Shown: positions 33,972 through 42,439 of the stretch, in pieces
Layout of the letters: each line of letters starts with the position of its first letter
Position numbering within the stretch: the stretch's first letter is position 1
NCBI RefSeq assembly: GCF_000478275.1
Contig: NZ_ASJB01000065.1
Coordinates: forward strand, 32,757 to 96,756
Source of the DNA: Amycolatopsis orientalis DSM 40040 = KCTC 9412
GTDB lineage: Bacteria; Actinomycetota; Actinomycetes; Mycobacteriales; Pseudonocardiaceae
Length of the DNA stretch: 64,000 nt
Direction: 5' to 3'
Made by a program: the position numbers and the translations under genes
Notes under the pieces: generated by a model
Database searches by the model: none
What the model was told of the DNA's origin: nothing
The model's input: only the letters and a program-made list of their open reading frames with translations

Positions 33972-34705
33972 ATGTCGAACGAACGCCTGCGGGACGCCCT
34001 GCTGCGCAACGGCCTCACGCCGAAGCAGGTCGCCGACGCCACCGGGGTCGATCAGAAGACCGTGGAACGGTGGATCACCAAGGGGCGGACGCCGTACCCG
34101 AAGCATCGGCACAAGATCGCCGCGATGGCGCGCGAGTCCGAGGCCTACCTGTGGCTGGACTCGGTGGCCCCGGAGCGCAAGACTGAGACGGCCGCCGCCG
34201 AGGTCGTGCGCGTGTTTCCGCACCGCAACGCCATCCCCGTCGAACTGTGGAACCGGCTGATCAAGGAAGCCTCGGAGACCGTCGAAGTCCTGGTCCATGC
34301 CGCGCTGTTCCTGGTGGAGCGCCCGCGGTTCATCAAGGATCTGACGGCAAAGGCCCAGGCCGGGGCCAAGATTCGGCTGATTCTCGGAGATCCCGAGGGG
34401 GAGAGCGTCGCTCTACGCGGCGACGAGGAGCAGCTAGGCGACGGGACGCTTGCGGCGCGCATCCGCAACGCGCTGGCGTTCTACCGGGCGCTGATCGGGG
34501 TGGAAATGCGCTTCCATAACACCACGCTCTACAACTCGATCTTCCGCTTCGACGACGAGATGATCATCAACACGCACGTCTACGGCTTCCAGGGAGCCCA
34601 CGCCCCGTCCCTGCACCCCCGCCGGCTATCCGCTGGGGACCTCTTCGAGACGTATTCGAGAGCTTCGAAGCCGTCTGGAACCTCGCCAAGCCCGCCACCT
34701 TCTAG
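33972..34705 (+). pseudogene. XRE/HTH regulator with DUF5919-type domain, 1-base frameshift near its end
   Basis: Residues 1-60 are a Cro/C1-type HTH (LRDALLRNGLTPKQVADATGVDQKTVERWITKG). The rest is a phospholipase-D-like effector domain of the DUF5919 type (VEVLVHAALFLVERPRFI, IRLILGDPEG, NTHVYGFQGAHAP). After LSAGDLFETYS the frame slips. Restoring one base near 34656-34660 gives a sensible tail ESFEAVWNLAKPATF and a stop at 34703-34705, right at the ribosome site of the NUDIX gene. As written, the frame instead runs on into NUDIX, giving a 404-residue fusion. Only the last 16 or so residues are affected, so some function may remain. Confidence 0.75.
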
Positions 34706-34715
34706 GAGGCCACCC

Positions 34716-35186
34716 ATGGCACGCGTCGACTACTACAACGACCCGAACGCTCCCAAGGCGAACAGCATCGCGGTCGCGGTGTCCGCGTTCATCCAGGATG
34801 ACGAAGGCCGGATTCTCATGATCCGGCGGACCGACAACGACCTCTATGCGATCCCTGGTGGACAGCTTGAACTTGGCGAGACGTTGGCTCAGGCGGCCGT
34901 TCGGGAGGTGCGCGAGGAGACCGGCGTTGAGTGCGAGGTGACCGGGGTGATCGGCCTGTACTCGAACCCGAACCACGTCATCGCGTACGACGATGGTGAG
35001 GTGCGGCAGGAGTTCTCAATCTGCTTCCGTGCCAACACACTGGGCGGGCACGTTCGAGGCAGCTCAGAGTCGTCCGAAGTTGTTTGGGTGAAACCAGAGC
35101 GGCTGGAAGGTATAGCTATTCATCAGTCGATCAGGCTGCGCGTAGGGCATGCTCTTGAGGGTTCTTCGCAGGTCTACTTCAGTTGA
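34716..35186 (+). CDS. NUDIX hydrolase
   Basis: A 156-residue NUDIX protein with the full box GGQLELGETLAQAAVREVREETGV (G-x5-E-x7-REVREETGV). It hydrolyses a nucleoside diphosphate linked to another group; the substrate is unknown. ATG 34716 has a perfect AGGAGG at 34704-34709. The gene is in the same frame as the shifted regulator upstream, so translation can start here or arrive from the regulator. HTH-DUF5919 regulators next to NUDIX genes look like a functional pair, perhaps sensing a nucleotide signal; this is inference. Confidence 0.9.
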   Translation: MARVDYYNDPNAPKANSIAVAVSAFIQDDEGRILMIRRTDNDLYAIPGGQLELGETLAQAAVREVREETGVECEVTGVIGLYSNPNHVIAYDDGEVRQEFSICFRANTLGGHVRGSSESSEVVWVKPERLEGIAIHQSIRLRVGHALEGSSQVYFS

Positions 35187-35240
35187 GTTACATGCATCTT
35201 GAACATGTAACACGCGCTCGCTGCTAACCGACATGGGGAT

Positions 35241-37202
35241 ATGGCACAGAATCCCGGCCAAGCTAGGCTGCCTCACATCGTAAGCGGTCCTGCGGTGTAT
35301 CTAAGCGAGGGCGACAAGGCGAGGGCTGTTGATCTTCGCCGCCTTGTAACAGGTCGGGTGCCAAGCGGAATACCCGAGAACTTTATATTCACGCCGCAGG
35401 AGAATGAAACCTACTTTGCAGGCACTGCCATTAAGGCGCTGAATGCTAAATGGAAGGTAATCGAGAGTGGGCTGATTGTTCCGGATCATCTGGCGCAACC
35501 AGCTGCGCCGATTGATCAGATTAGCGTGTATCTAACTTCGGATGAAATATTCGGGTTCCCCGTTCCGCAATCTCTCCTAATTGAAAACTTAAGAAATATC
35601 ACGGCGGAGGCGGTGCTGCGCACTTCATCCGCTATTTTGGCTGACTATAGGCATCCGGGTGCCGTGCGGGCGGAAATCGATAAAAAATACGCGGCAATGT
35701 GGTTTACATCGCCAACAAAAGAGCGTGTCCTGAATCTGCTGCGAGAGCCAAGTCGTAGCTTGGTCGTTCCTCAGGTTTTGTATACTCTCGTTTGTCATTC
35801 AATGCGACTTAGTGGCGATTCGCTACTGCCGGGAGTGGTTGCCGGAAACTTTGTAGTCGCCCTGATGGCAGCTCAGCAAGAATTTGGAGATAGGCCCGAA
35901 TCTGGCGATGAGCACGTGGTTACGATGAAGCCAGGGTTGCTGGGGAGGGAGATGATCTCAAACCAGATATTTAACTCTGTAATCGATGAAGCTCATCTAA
36001 TGGCAAGATTTGCCAGAATTTGGCTCCAGCTATCGATTGAGCTCGAAGGTGAACCGGAGATAGAAGACCTGGAGAAGGGCTATTCGGAAATTGTCGGAGT
36101 GCCGCTGAGGGATGTACTCGCCGTGGGACTGATTCTATTTAGTGTCGCGGTTAACGGTCAGTCGATGATAGGGCCCGAGTACTTTTCCAAGCTGACGTGG
36201 GACAAGGACCGGCAGGAGCGTGCTCTGTCTGTGTTCTCTGTAGAGCTTTATGAGTTTCGCGCGGCGGTTCTGGCTGAGCGGAAAGCGGAACAGGTCGATT
36301 GGAGGTTTGATACGTTTGGCCGGTTTCCGGTGGTTAGAATGTGGCATGGTGGCAGCATAGTCCTAGATATCGCGCTACTTTTGCCGAGAATATTTGGCTG
36401 GCTGCCGATCTTTGATATTGAATTTGCTGCCAAGGCAAGCGGAAGTCGAGAGAAGTGTAAGAGGGCGGAACGGCTCAAGCAAAGTCTGCGCCGATTGTCA
36501 GAAAAATACTGTGCTGAGGTAATAGACAGCATTGTGGGCGCTGGTTCCGGCCAAAGGCGCGTATATCACGATGAGCAGCTTAAAGCTGCGTATGGAAATC
36601 GCGACGGGGTCAGAATTGCGGATGCGGCAATTGACTATGGCGACTCCTGGATTGTTATAGAGGCTACTACCACTCAACTTAAACGCGATTCAGTTTTCGG
36701 CATCTCGGATGATTCTGTGGTGGAAGACCTTGTTAAGCTGGCCGGTGAAGCTGAACAAGTAGATTCATCGATTAATTCGATTCGGGACAATGAGACTGCT
36801 CTGACAGGCTATCCATCCGGGGCTAAGAAGAAATTCTTTCCTGTCTTAGTTTTGACGGAAGGGTTTCCTGTAAATCCAATTTCATTGACTCTGCTTCGTG
36901 AGCATGTCGAGGATGCTGGCTTGCTTCAAGGAGATGACGTTGCGCCCTTGGAGGTGGTCGATATTGTCGAGCTTGAAATCGTCGAGAGTCTACAGCGAGA
37001 GGGTGGCCCTAGTCTTATTAAGCTTCTTGAACTAAAGCAAAGCGCAGAATTATGGCGATGCAGTCTTCGTGACTTCATTTTAGTTGAACTGAAGCTGTTT
37101 CCGCGTCGACCTGATCGTATTGATAAACTATGGCACGGTCTTACCGACGAGTTAGCCCGGCGTATGTTCGGTGACGAAGTGGTTGATCAACGAGGCTTCT
37201 AG
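35241..37202 (+). CDS. Low-GC orphan protein, 653 residues, possible PD-(D/E)XK-type nuclease
   Basis: I do not recognise the family. The protein is soluble, mixed alpha/beta, with no signal peptide. Base composition is clearly more AT-rich than all neighbours, and there are several TTA leucine codons, so it is probably acquired. Residues 461-481 read DAAIDYGDSWIVIEATTTQL then Lys, a beta-hairpin with Asp461/Asp465 and Glu474 resembling the core of restriction-like nucleases (D ... ExK), though the usual Lys is Thr476. VVPQVLYTLVCHSMR and ILFSVAVNGQSM are hydrophobic helices. ATG 35241 follows GGGGA. It ends at the hairpin at 37232. Confidence 0.7.
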   Translation: MAQNPGQARLPHIVSGPAVYLSEGDKARAVDLRRLVTGRVPSGIPENFIFTPQENETYFAGTAIKALNAKWKVIESGLIVPDHLAQPAAPIDQISVYLTSDEIFGFPVPQSLLIENLRNITAEAVLRTSSAILADYRHPGAVRAEIDKKYAAMWFTSPTKERVLNLLREPSRSLVVPQVLYTLVCHSMRLSGDSLLPGVVAGNFVVALMAAQQEFGDRPESGDEHVVTMKPGLLGREMISNQIFNSVIDEAHLMARFARIWLQLSIELEGEPEIEDLEKGYSEIVGVPLRDVLAVGLILFSVAVNGQSMIGPEYFSKLTWDKDRQERALSVFSVELYEFRAAVLAERKAEQVDWRFDTFGRFPVVRMWHGGSIVLDIALLLPRIFGWLPIFDIEFAAKASGSREKCKRAERLKQSLRRLSEKYCAEVIDSIVGAGSGQRRVYHDEQLKAAYGNRDGVRIADAAIDYGDSWIVIEATTTQLKRDSVFGISDDSVVEDLVKLAGEAEQVDSSINSIRDNETALTGYPSGAKKKFFPVLVLTEGFPVNPISLTLLREHVEDAGLLQGDDVAPLEVVDIVELEIVESLQREGGPSLIKLLELKQSAELWRCSLRDFILVELKLFPRRPDRIDKLWHGLTDELARRMFGDEVVDQRGF

Positions 37203-37231
37203 ATTGCCGAACTTGGCTCTATGGGATCAAG

Positions 37232-37254
37232 GCGCGCCGCCGTCGGCGGCGCGC
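37232..37254 (+). terminator. Hairpin terminator after the low-GC orphan gene
   Basis: Perfect 10-bp arms GCGCGCCGCC and GGCGGCGCGC with loop GTC, 30 bases after the stop codon. Confidence 0.7.
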
Positions 37255-37722
37255 TGGTCACCTTGCGTCCGCGTCTCGCCTGCGGGCGCACCTTGCCCGA
37301 CACGGCGGGCTGCCGCTCCGCTCCGCCCACCGGGCGGGCGGCGCGCCCGCTGAAGCCGTGGACAGGTGCAGCCGCCGCCAGCGACGCGCAGGTACGCCAA
37401 TGAGCACGTCGGCCTCCTCGCTCAGACGATCGTGCCCAAAGGTCGCGAACGGACCAACGGCTGTTACGCGGAGCCACCGCCCCGATGCCAGATCGTCACA
37501 ACGGCCGTCACGCCGCGTCAAGGCGGGAAAGCGTGCCTTGACCCGACGCGACGGCCGCGTGGATGGCTTCGTATCGGGGAGGTGGGGGAGGAGTGGGCGA
37601 GTGCCAGGCCGTCAGACGTCGGGTAGGCGTGAGAACACGCGAGAAGTGTCCAGTCCTATCCGCGCAGGTCAGCGGCCATAAGTAGCAATCACGCCGAGGT
37701 CGGCGAAACCCCAGCATCAAAA

Positions 37723-37749
37723 GATCAACATGTAACCCCTCGTGAGTGG
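37723..37749. repeat. Right copy of 27-bp direct repeat (candidate attR)
   Basis: Identical over 27 bases to 33584-33610 at the end of lpdA, but here the upstream sequence is not lpdA. It is followed by a hairpin that may be the original lpdA terminator before the island entered. Confidence 0.72.
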
Positions 37750-37789
37750 GGAAGATTCCGGACGTCCAGCGTCCGGAATCTTCCCCACT
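37745..37789. terminator. Perfect 20-bp-arm hairpin
   Basis: AGTGGGGAAGATTCCGGACG (37745-37764) pairs perfectly with 37770-37789 around loop TCCAG. Its left flank CTCGTGAGTGG matches the outer arm of the other palindromes, but the right flank does not. It probably was, or is, a terminator for lpdA or for the small gene to its right. Confidence 0.65.
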
Positions 37790-37816
37790 TGGCGGAGTCC
37801 TGGGTGGGGCGGCCCG

Positions 37817-37865
37817 TGACGATGTAGGAATTAGGACACTCAACGTCCCGATTCCTACATCGTCA
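37817..37865. terminator. Hairpin with 15-bp arms
   Basis: TGACGATGTAGGAAT (37817-37831) and ATTCCTACATCGTCA (37851-37865) are perfect complements, with a partly paired interior (GGACA/CGTCC). It lies downstream of the PH-domain-like gene, which is transcribed towards it. Confidence 0.6.
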
Positions 37866-37933
37866 GTCCCGGAGGGTGCGCAAGCCGCAAGTAGTCGACT
37901 GAACGCGTGAGCGCGGAGCTCGGGAGAGGGCCG

Positions 37934-38305
37934 CTAGAGCGTGTGGGTGGCGATCAGCTGGCCGATCGCCCGGATGTCCGAACCCCGGAACTCCAGGCGC
38001 ACGTTCCCCAGTCCGCTGAACCACAGGTCCAGCTCGGCGTCCAGGTCGAAGGTGCCCGCGGTTTCGATCGAGAACGCCTGGATCTTGTTGTACGGCAGTG
38101 AGGTGAAGTCCTTCTTCTTGCCTGTCATGCCCTGGACGTTCACCGCGATGAGCCGCTTGTTCGTGAACACGACGAAGTCTCTCACCGCCTTGAACGACGA
38201 GATGATCTGTTCCCCCTGGATGATGATCGGCTGCACGGTCGGCGCGATGTCACCCGGTTTGCAGGGCGTGAGCTTGAAGACGGTGTCCTTGGAGAAGTCA
38301 ATCAT
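37934..38305 (-). CDS. PH-domain-like protein (bacterial PH domain)
   Basis: A 123-residue protein that fits the bacterial PH (PF08000-like) fold: QGEQIISSFKAVRDFVVFTNKRLIAVNVQG, then the positive turn TGKKKDFTSLPYNKIQAFSIETAGTFD, and ending LEFRGSDIRAIGQLIATHTL, the C-terminal helix. Such proteins are cytoplasmic and of unknown function. I start it at ATG 38305 because GGAG lies 4-7 bases upstream; a GTG at 38314 overlaps that site. Confidence 0.82.
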   Translation of the reverse strand: MIDFSKDTVFKLTPCKPGDIAPTVQPIIIQGEQIISSFKAVRDFVVFTNKRLIAVNVQGMTGKKKDFTSLPYNKIQAFSIETAGTFDLDAELDLWFSGLGNVRLEFRGSDIRAIGQLIATHTL

Positions 38306-38357
38306 GGTCTCCACAGTACGGACTTCGGCGCGACGGCGACGAGTCCATAAAGGACGA

Positions 38358-38654
38358 TCAGTTGACGCCTTCCATGGCCGCCTTCGCCACGTCGCTGCCC
38401 TTGTCCGCCTCGCTGGCGACCTTCACCAGCGCGGCCGTCGCCTGGTCCCGGCTTTCTTCAGCCTTAACGCGTCCCGCCGAGGCCGCGTTAACCCCGAAGA
38501 AGGCGCCCACCACCGTGCCGATCACCGTTCCCGCGGCGGTGATCACCGCCGTGACGTCGGACGTGTTCGGGTACCGCATGACCGCCGCCACCGCGATGAC
38601 CGCGAGCGCACTCAGCCCCGCCAGCACCGTCATGAATCCGTAGTTCCTGCCCAT
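38358..38654 (-). CDS. Small membrane protein, two TM helices
   Basis: A 98-residue protein with TM helices at about residues 7-26 (MTVLAGLSALAVIAVAAVM) and 35-56 (AVITAAGTVIGTVVGAFFGV). A charged Ala/Lys/Glu-rich C-terminal tail (GRVKAEESRDQATAALVKV) is likely helical or coiled. It resembles small phage- or actinomycete-type membrane proteins with a glycine-rich second helix. Function unknown. It may be co-transcribed with the PH-domain gene, 52 bases downstream. Confidence 0.75.
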   Translation of the reverse strand: MGRNYGFMTVLAGLSALAVIAVAAVMRYPNTSDVTAVITAAGTVIGTVVGAFFGVNAASAGRVKAEESRDQATAALVKVASEADKGSDVAKAAMEGVN

Positions 38655-38730
38655 GGCCCGCTCCCTTCAGGCTCCTTGCGGCAATGCTTCGCCCATACGG
38701 CGCCCTTCGTTACGGCAAAAGGCGGGACTG

Positions 38731-39816
38731 TTATCCGCCGATACCGAAACGCACTTCGTGGCGCCGGCCGGGCACTACGAATTCCAGTAGCCGGAGGCCC
38801 TCTTCGGTGATCGAATCGCGATCCGGCAGGGGTTTCCGCGATTCGATCGTCAAGGTTGCCCCGGTGATCGCCCAAATGGCCAGGAATTCACCATCGACGA
38901 GCAGGGTGCCCTTGCGGCCTCCGTTGCCCGGCGGCAGTGGCACGCGGCGGCCGTCCGGGATCACCCGGGCGCGGTCGGCGTGGGAGAGCAGGACGTTGTC
39001 GTACTCGGGCAGGAAACGGGGCGGCGCGGGGGTTTCCGCGTCGGGTCGTGGGGCGTCGGGGAGATCGAACAGTTCCTTTCCTTCGGTGTCGGTGAAGGTC
39101 CGCAGCCGCGGCCGGAGGCGTTCGAAGACCTCCTTGAGTTTGGTCAGTCCGGACCAGACCTGCGCGTCGCGGACGGTCGCCGGGCCGAACGCGGTGAGGT
39201 AGCGCAGCACCAGATCGTCGAGGGAGATGCCGTCCGTGATCGGTTTGCCGACCCATTCCTCGAGCAGGGAGAACGCGACCGGTCCTGACCGGCCCCACAG
39301 CCCCCGCGGCGTCACGTGCGCCAGCGGGAGGTGGCTGTTGACCGTGTAGGCGAGGGTGGCCGGATCGGCGTCGGGCCACCGCTCGGCCAGTGCGCTCCGG
39401 ATCTCGGCGCGGGTGCGCGGCCGCTCGGCCAGCAGGGCCCGTCCCGCTTCGGTGATCGCGGCGAGGTCGAGCCCGGCGATCTCCCGCGAGTAGTGGCCGA
39501 GGAAACCGCGTTCCACCACCGGTTTGACGGTCGGCCACAGCGCGAGGCAGTCGTCGGCGGTCACCAGGTGCACCGTGCCCCGCATCAGCGTCGACCGGAC
39601 GACCTCGCGCGCGGCCAGCGGTTTCGCCAGTTCGTCCACCTGGAAGTTCCGCAGCCGGGACCAAAGACCGACGTAGGACGCGTCGGGTGCCTGCGCCTGG
39701 AGACCGGCCAGCTGCTCGATCGCGTCGATGGCGGGCAGATCGGAGCGTTCCAGCAGGAGTTGCCGGGCCAGGGTCGCGCGGTTGAGTGCGCGCGGGCTCA
39801 GGATTTCCGTCGCCAT
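38731..39816 (-). CDS. Winged-helix DNA-binding domain protein (AlkZ/YcaQ-like)
   Basis: A 361-residue protein of the HTH_42 family, whose studied members are the DNA glycosylases AlkZ and YcaQ that unhook interstrand crosslinks or alkylated bases. Typical are IEQLAGLQAQAPDASYVGLWSRL, with a QAQ motif where AlkZ has catalytic QxQ, then REVVRSTLMRGTVHLVTADD and FLPEYDNVLLSHADR. In antibiotic producers such proteins often confer self-resistance, but no genotoxin cluster is seen here. Its start overlaps the epoxide hydrolase stop by one base, so the two share an operon. Confidence 0.87.
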   Translation of the reverse strand: MATEILSPRALNRATLARQLLLERSDLPAIDAIEQLAGLQAQAPDASYVGLWSRLRNFQVDELAKPLAAREVVRSTLMRGTVHLVTADDCLALWPTVKPVVERGFLGHYSREIAGLDLAAITEAGRALLAERPRTRAEIRSALAERWPDADPATLAYTVNSHLPLAHVTPRGLWGRSGPVAFSLLEEWVGKPITDGISLDDLVLRYLTAFGPATVRDAQVWSGLTKLKEVFERLRPRLRTFTDTEGKELFDLPDAPRPDAETPAPPRFLPEYDNVLLSHADRARVIPDGRRVPLPPGNGGRKGTLLVDGEFLAIWAITGATLTIESRKPLPDRDSITEEGLRLLEFVVPGRRHEVRFGIGG

Positions 39817-40952
39817 CAGCGGTGCCCGCGAAGGAAGGTGCGGAGGTCTTCGGCGAGCAGCTCGGGGACCTCCATCGCCGGGAAATGGCCACCGGTGTCG
39901 TACTCGGACCAGTGCTCCACCGGGCCGTCCTGGAGGCTTCGGATCGTGGTGTCCCCGGCGAAGACGGCGATTCCGCGTGGCGGTCCGGCGGGCATTTCGG
40001 CGCCGCCGTCCCAACTTCCCTGGGACAGCTGCCGGTAAGCCTCCATGCCTTCGTAGGTGGCGTGCGCCGAGGACGCGCCCGCGCCGGTGAACCAGAACAG
40101 GCTGACGGCGGCCAGCAGGTGATCACGATCGACGGCCTCGTCCGGCAGTTCCTTGGCCGGGTCGGTCCATTCGGCGAACTTCTCGACGATCCACGCGAGC
40201 TGACCGGTGGGGGAGTCGTTCAGCGAGTACGCCAGTGTCTGCGGCCGGGTCGCCTGAAGGTGCAGGTAGCCGAGGCCGTCGGACTGGAATCGGTTGAAAC
40301 GCTCGCCGCGTTCGCGGTCCTTCTTGGAGAGGCCGTCCAGTTCGACGGCGGGCCCGAACGGCATACCCGCGCTGGTGCCGGTCAGGTGCACGCCCACCGT
40401 GCGGTGCGCGGCGATCATCGACAGGATGCCCGCGACCCCGGCGCCGGCGTCCGTGCCGTGGACGCCGAAGCGTTCGTAGCCGAGGCGGTCCATCAGCGTC
40501 GTCCACGCCTGGGCGACGCGGAACAGGTTGCCCCAGCCGGGGCCCCGCACCGGGTTCGAGAAGCCGTAACCGGGCAGGGACGGGATGACGAGGTGGAACT
40601 CGTCGGTCAGCAGCCCGATGATCTTCCGGAATTCGAACGGCGAACTCGGCCAGCCGTGCGTGAGGATCACCGGCAGCGCGTCCGGCCGAGCGGAGCGGAT
40701 GTGCAGGAAGTGGATGGTCTGGCCGTCGATCTCGGTGGTGAACTGCGGGATCTCGTTGAGCTCCGCCTCCTGCGCCCGCCAGTCGAAGCCGCCGGCCCAG
40801 TACTCGGCGAGTCCTTTGAGGTAGGAGACCGGAACGCCCCGGCTCCAGTCGTCGGTGACCTCGCGCGGCCAGCGGGTGCGGGCCAGCCGCTGGGTGAGGT
40901 CGTCCAGGTCGGCCTGGGGGATGGCGATGCGGAAGGGCTTGATTGCGGTCAT
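39816..40952 (-). CDS. Epoxide hydrolase
   Basis: A 378-residue enzyme of the microsomal-epoxide-hydrolase type. The N-terminal EHN domain is FRIAIPQADLDDLTQRLARTRWP with DDWSRGVPVSYLKGLAEYW. Then the alpha/beta-hydrolase core with VILTHGWPSSPFEF (oxyanion HGWP), the nucleophile in GVHGTDAGAGVAG (Asp), and the catalytic His in GGHFPAMEVPELLAEDL. It opens epoxides to diols. It is divergent from the WYL regulator at 41015 and is followed by the AlkZ-like gene. Confidence 0.9.
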   Translation of the reverse strand: MTAIKPFRIAIPQADLDDLTQRLARTRWPREVTDDWSRGVPVSYLKGLAEYWAGGFDWRAQEAELNEIPQFTTEIDGQTIHFLHIRSARPDALPVILTHGWPSSPFEFRKIIGLLTDEFHLVIPSLPGYGFSNPVRGPGWGNLFRVAQAWTTLMDRLGYERFGVHGTDAGAGVAGILSMIAAHRTVGVHLTGTSAGMPFGPAVELDGLSKKDRERGERFNRFQSDGLGYLHLQATRPQTLAYSLNDSPTGQLAWIVEKFAEWTDPAKELPDEAVDRDHLLAAVSLFWFTGAGASSAHATYEGMEAYRQLSQGSWDGGAEMPAGPPRGIAVFAGDTTIRSLQDGPVEHWSEYDTGGHFPAMEVPELLAEDLRTFLRGHR

Positions 40953-40970
40953 GGGGCTAAGTTAGGCACA

Positions 40971-40995
40971 ATTGCGGAAAGGTTCGTTCCGCGAT
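40971..40995. promoter_or_regulatory. Inverted repeat between epoxide hydrolase and WYL regulator
   Basis: ATTGCGGAA (40971-40979) and TTCCGCGAT (40987-40995) pair at 8 of 9 positions; a third ATTGCGG follows at 40994. It lies in the 62-bp divergent promoter region and is a good candidate operator for the WYL regulator. Confidence 0.5.
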
Positions 40996-41014
40996 TGCGG
41001 ACAAGGTGGGATTC

Positions 41015-41968
41015 ATGGCGGAAACTTCGGCGAGACTGCTGCGACTCCTGTCCCTGCTGCAGGCGAGACGGGTCTGGACGGGGCCGGAACTGGCGGCTCG
41101 GCTCGACGTCACGACCAGGACCATCCGGAACGACGTCGAGCGGCTGCGCGGACTGGGTTACCCGGTCGACGCCACCCCCGGTGTCTCAGGTGGCTACGCC
41201 CTGGGTGCGGGCGCGGCGATGCCGCCCCTGCTGCTCGACGACGAGGAGGCCGTCGCGGTGGCGATGGGCCTGCGCACGGCCGCGGGCGGCACGATCGCGG
41301 GCATCGAGGAGACGTCGGTCCGCGCGCTGGCGAAACTGGAACAGGTACTGCCCTCGCGGCTGCGCCACCGTGTCGAGGCGCTGAATTCCGCGACGCTCGC
41401 GGTGCAGGGCGGCGGCTCGACGGTCGACGCGGAGGTGCTCACGGTCATCGCCAACGCCTGCCGCGACCGCGAGACCCTGCGGTTCGATTATTTGGGGCAC
41501 AACGGATCCGAGACACGACGTCAGGTCGAACCGCACCGGGTCGTGCATATGAGCCGCCGGTGGTACCTCGTCGGCTGGGACGTCGACAGGCGGGACTGGC
41601 GCACCTTCCGCGCGGATCGGCTGCGGCCGCGTACGCCCAACGGGCGACGGTTCGAGCAGCGTGAACCACCTGAAGGCGGCGTGGTCGCGTACCTGCAGCG
41701 TGGCGTGGGCGCGGCGCTGTGGCGGCACCACGCGACGATCCGGCTGCACGCCCCGGCCGCCGAAGCCGCGGCCAAGGTTCCGCCCGCAGTCGTGGTCGAG
41801 GCCGTCGACGAGCGGACCTGCCTGCTCAAGGCCGGTGCGGACACGCTGGAGAATCTGGCGCTCTACCTCGGCCTGCTCGACACCGATTTCGACGTCGTCG
41901 ATTCCCCGGAGTTCGCCGGGCACCTGCGCAAACTGATCGGCCGGTTCAGTCGTGCGGTGGGCGCTTGA
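41015..41968 (+). CDS. HTH/WYL-domain transcriptional regulator
   Basis: A 317-residue regulator, same layout as the protein at 4283. The HTH is RLLRLLSLLQARRVWTGPELAARLDVTTRTIRNDVERLRGLGYPV; the WYL domain is RRQVEPHRVVHMSRRWYLVGWDVDRRDWRTFRADRL. ATG 41015 has AAGGTGGG in front. It is divergent from epoxide hydrolase and the AlkZ-like gene, so it probably regulates a response to reactive or DNA-damaging compounds; WYL proteins often sense DNA damage or nucleic-acid ligands. Its end overlaps the convergent GNAT gene by 23 bases. Confidence 0.9.
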   Translation: MAETSARLLRLLSLLQARRVWTGPELAARLDVTTRTIRNDVERLRGLGYPVDATPGVSGGYALGAGAAMPPLLLDDEEAVAVAMGLRTAAGGTIAGIEETSVRALAKLEQVLPSRLRHRVEALNSATLAVQGGGSTVDAEVLTVIANACRDRETLRFDYLGHNGSETRRQVEPHRVVHMSRRWYLVGWDVDRRDWRTFRADRLRPRTPNGRRFEQREPPEGGVVAYLQRGVGAALWRHHATIRLHAPAAEAAAKVPPAVVVEAVDERTCLLKAGADTLENLALYLGLLDTDFDVVDSPEFAGHLRKLIGRFSRAVGA

Positions 41969-42407
41969 CGTCGAAGACCAGCTCCGGGCGCTCCCAGGTG
42001 ATCTTCGGTGGTCGGGGCGGCACGATACCGACGCGGCGCGCGCCCATCCGTTCGTAGAAGCCGGCGGCGGGCGGATGGGAGACGACGCGGATCTCGGTCA
42101 TGCCGAGTTCGGCCGCCTGGCCGAGCATATGCTCGATCAGCCACGCGCCGATGCCGGTGCCCTGGGCCGAATCGGCGACGAACAGCAGGTCCAGCTCGGC
42201 CGGGTACTCGATCAGGCTGTAGAAACCGACCACTTCCCGCTGGGCGTGGGCGACGAACGCGGGATGGGTGGCGAGATAGTCCTCGGTGACCCGGTAGCCG
42301 TCGAGAATCGACGCGTATTCCCCTTGATAGGCGGCCGATTCGTGCAACAACGTGGTCACTGTGCCTGCGTCGGAAGCGCTTGCCCTGGAGATGCGGTAGC
42401 TCGTCAC
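41946..42407 (-). CDS. GNAT family N-acetyltransferase
   Basis: A 153-residue GNAT. The acetyl-CoA pyrophosphate loop is around LLFVADSAQGTGIGAWLIEHML, with the beta4/alpha3 region before it (AELDLLFV) and the late motif HPPAAGFYERMGARRVG. Target (small molecule or protein) unknown. Its promoter region lies next to the putative MerR-type site at 42440 but on the other strand. Confidence 0.9.
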   Translation of the reverse strand: MTSYRISRASASDAGTVTTLLHESAAYQGEYASILDGYRVTEDYLATHPAFVAHAQREVVGFYSLIEYPAELDLLFVADSAQGTGIGAWLIEHMLGQAAELGMTEIRVVSHPPAAGFYERMGARRVGIVPPRPPKITWERPELVFDVKRPPHD

Positions 42408-42439
42408 GTGCGCAGCTTAGAACGTGGCACCGACAACTC

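Larger units (their letters stand above)
37203..37931. other. Gap of about 730 bases: hairpins and island end, no supported gene
   Basis: This stretch returns to high GC. It holds the hairpin at 37232, a C/G-rich section reminiscent of ends of actinomycete integrative elements, the right copy of the 27-bp repeat at 37723, and two further hairpins at 37745 and 37817. Several short open frames exist on both strands (for example 37366-37626 and, on minus, 37508-37843), but none has a recognisable motif, ribosome site or family. I treat it as non-coding. Confidence 0.6.

Noticed and set aside
33972..35186. Natural HTH-DUF5919-NUDIX fusion protein
   Set aside because: The alternative frame gives a sensible tail and a stop exactly at a perfect ribosome site, so a 1-base deletion between two genes is the simpler reading.
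37358..37843. Short open frames in the GC-rich end of the lpdA island
   Set aside because: No ribosome site, no recognisable motif, overlapping frames on both strands, and stops within hairpins. I considered remnants of a transposase, but the similarity was too weak.
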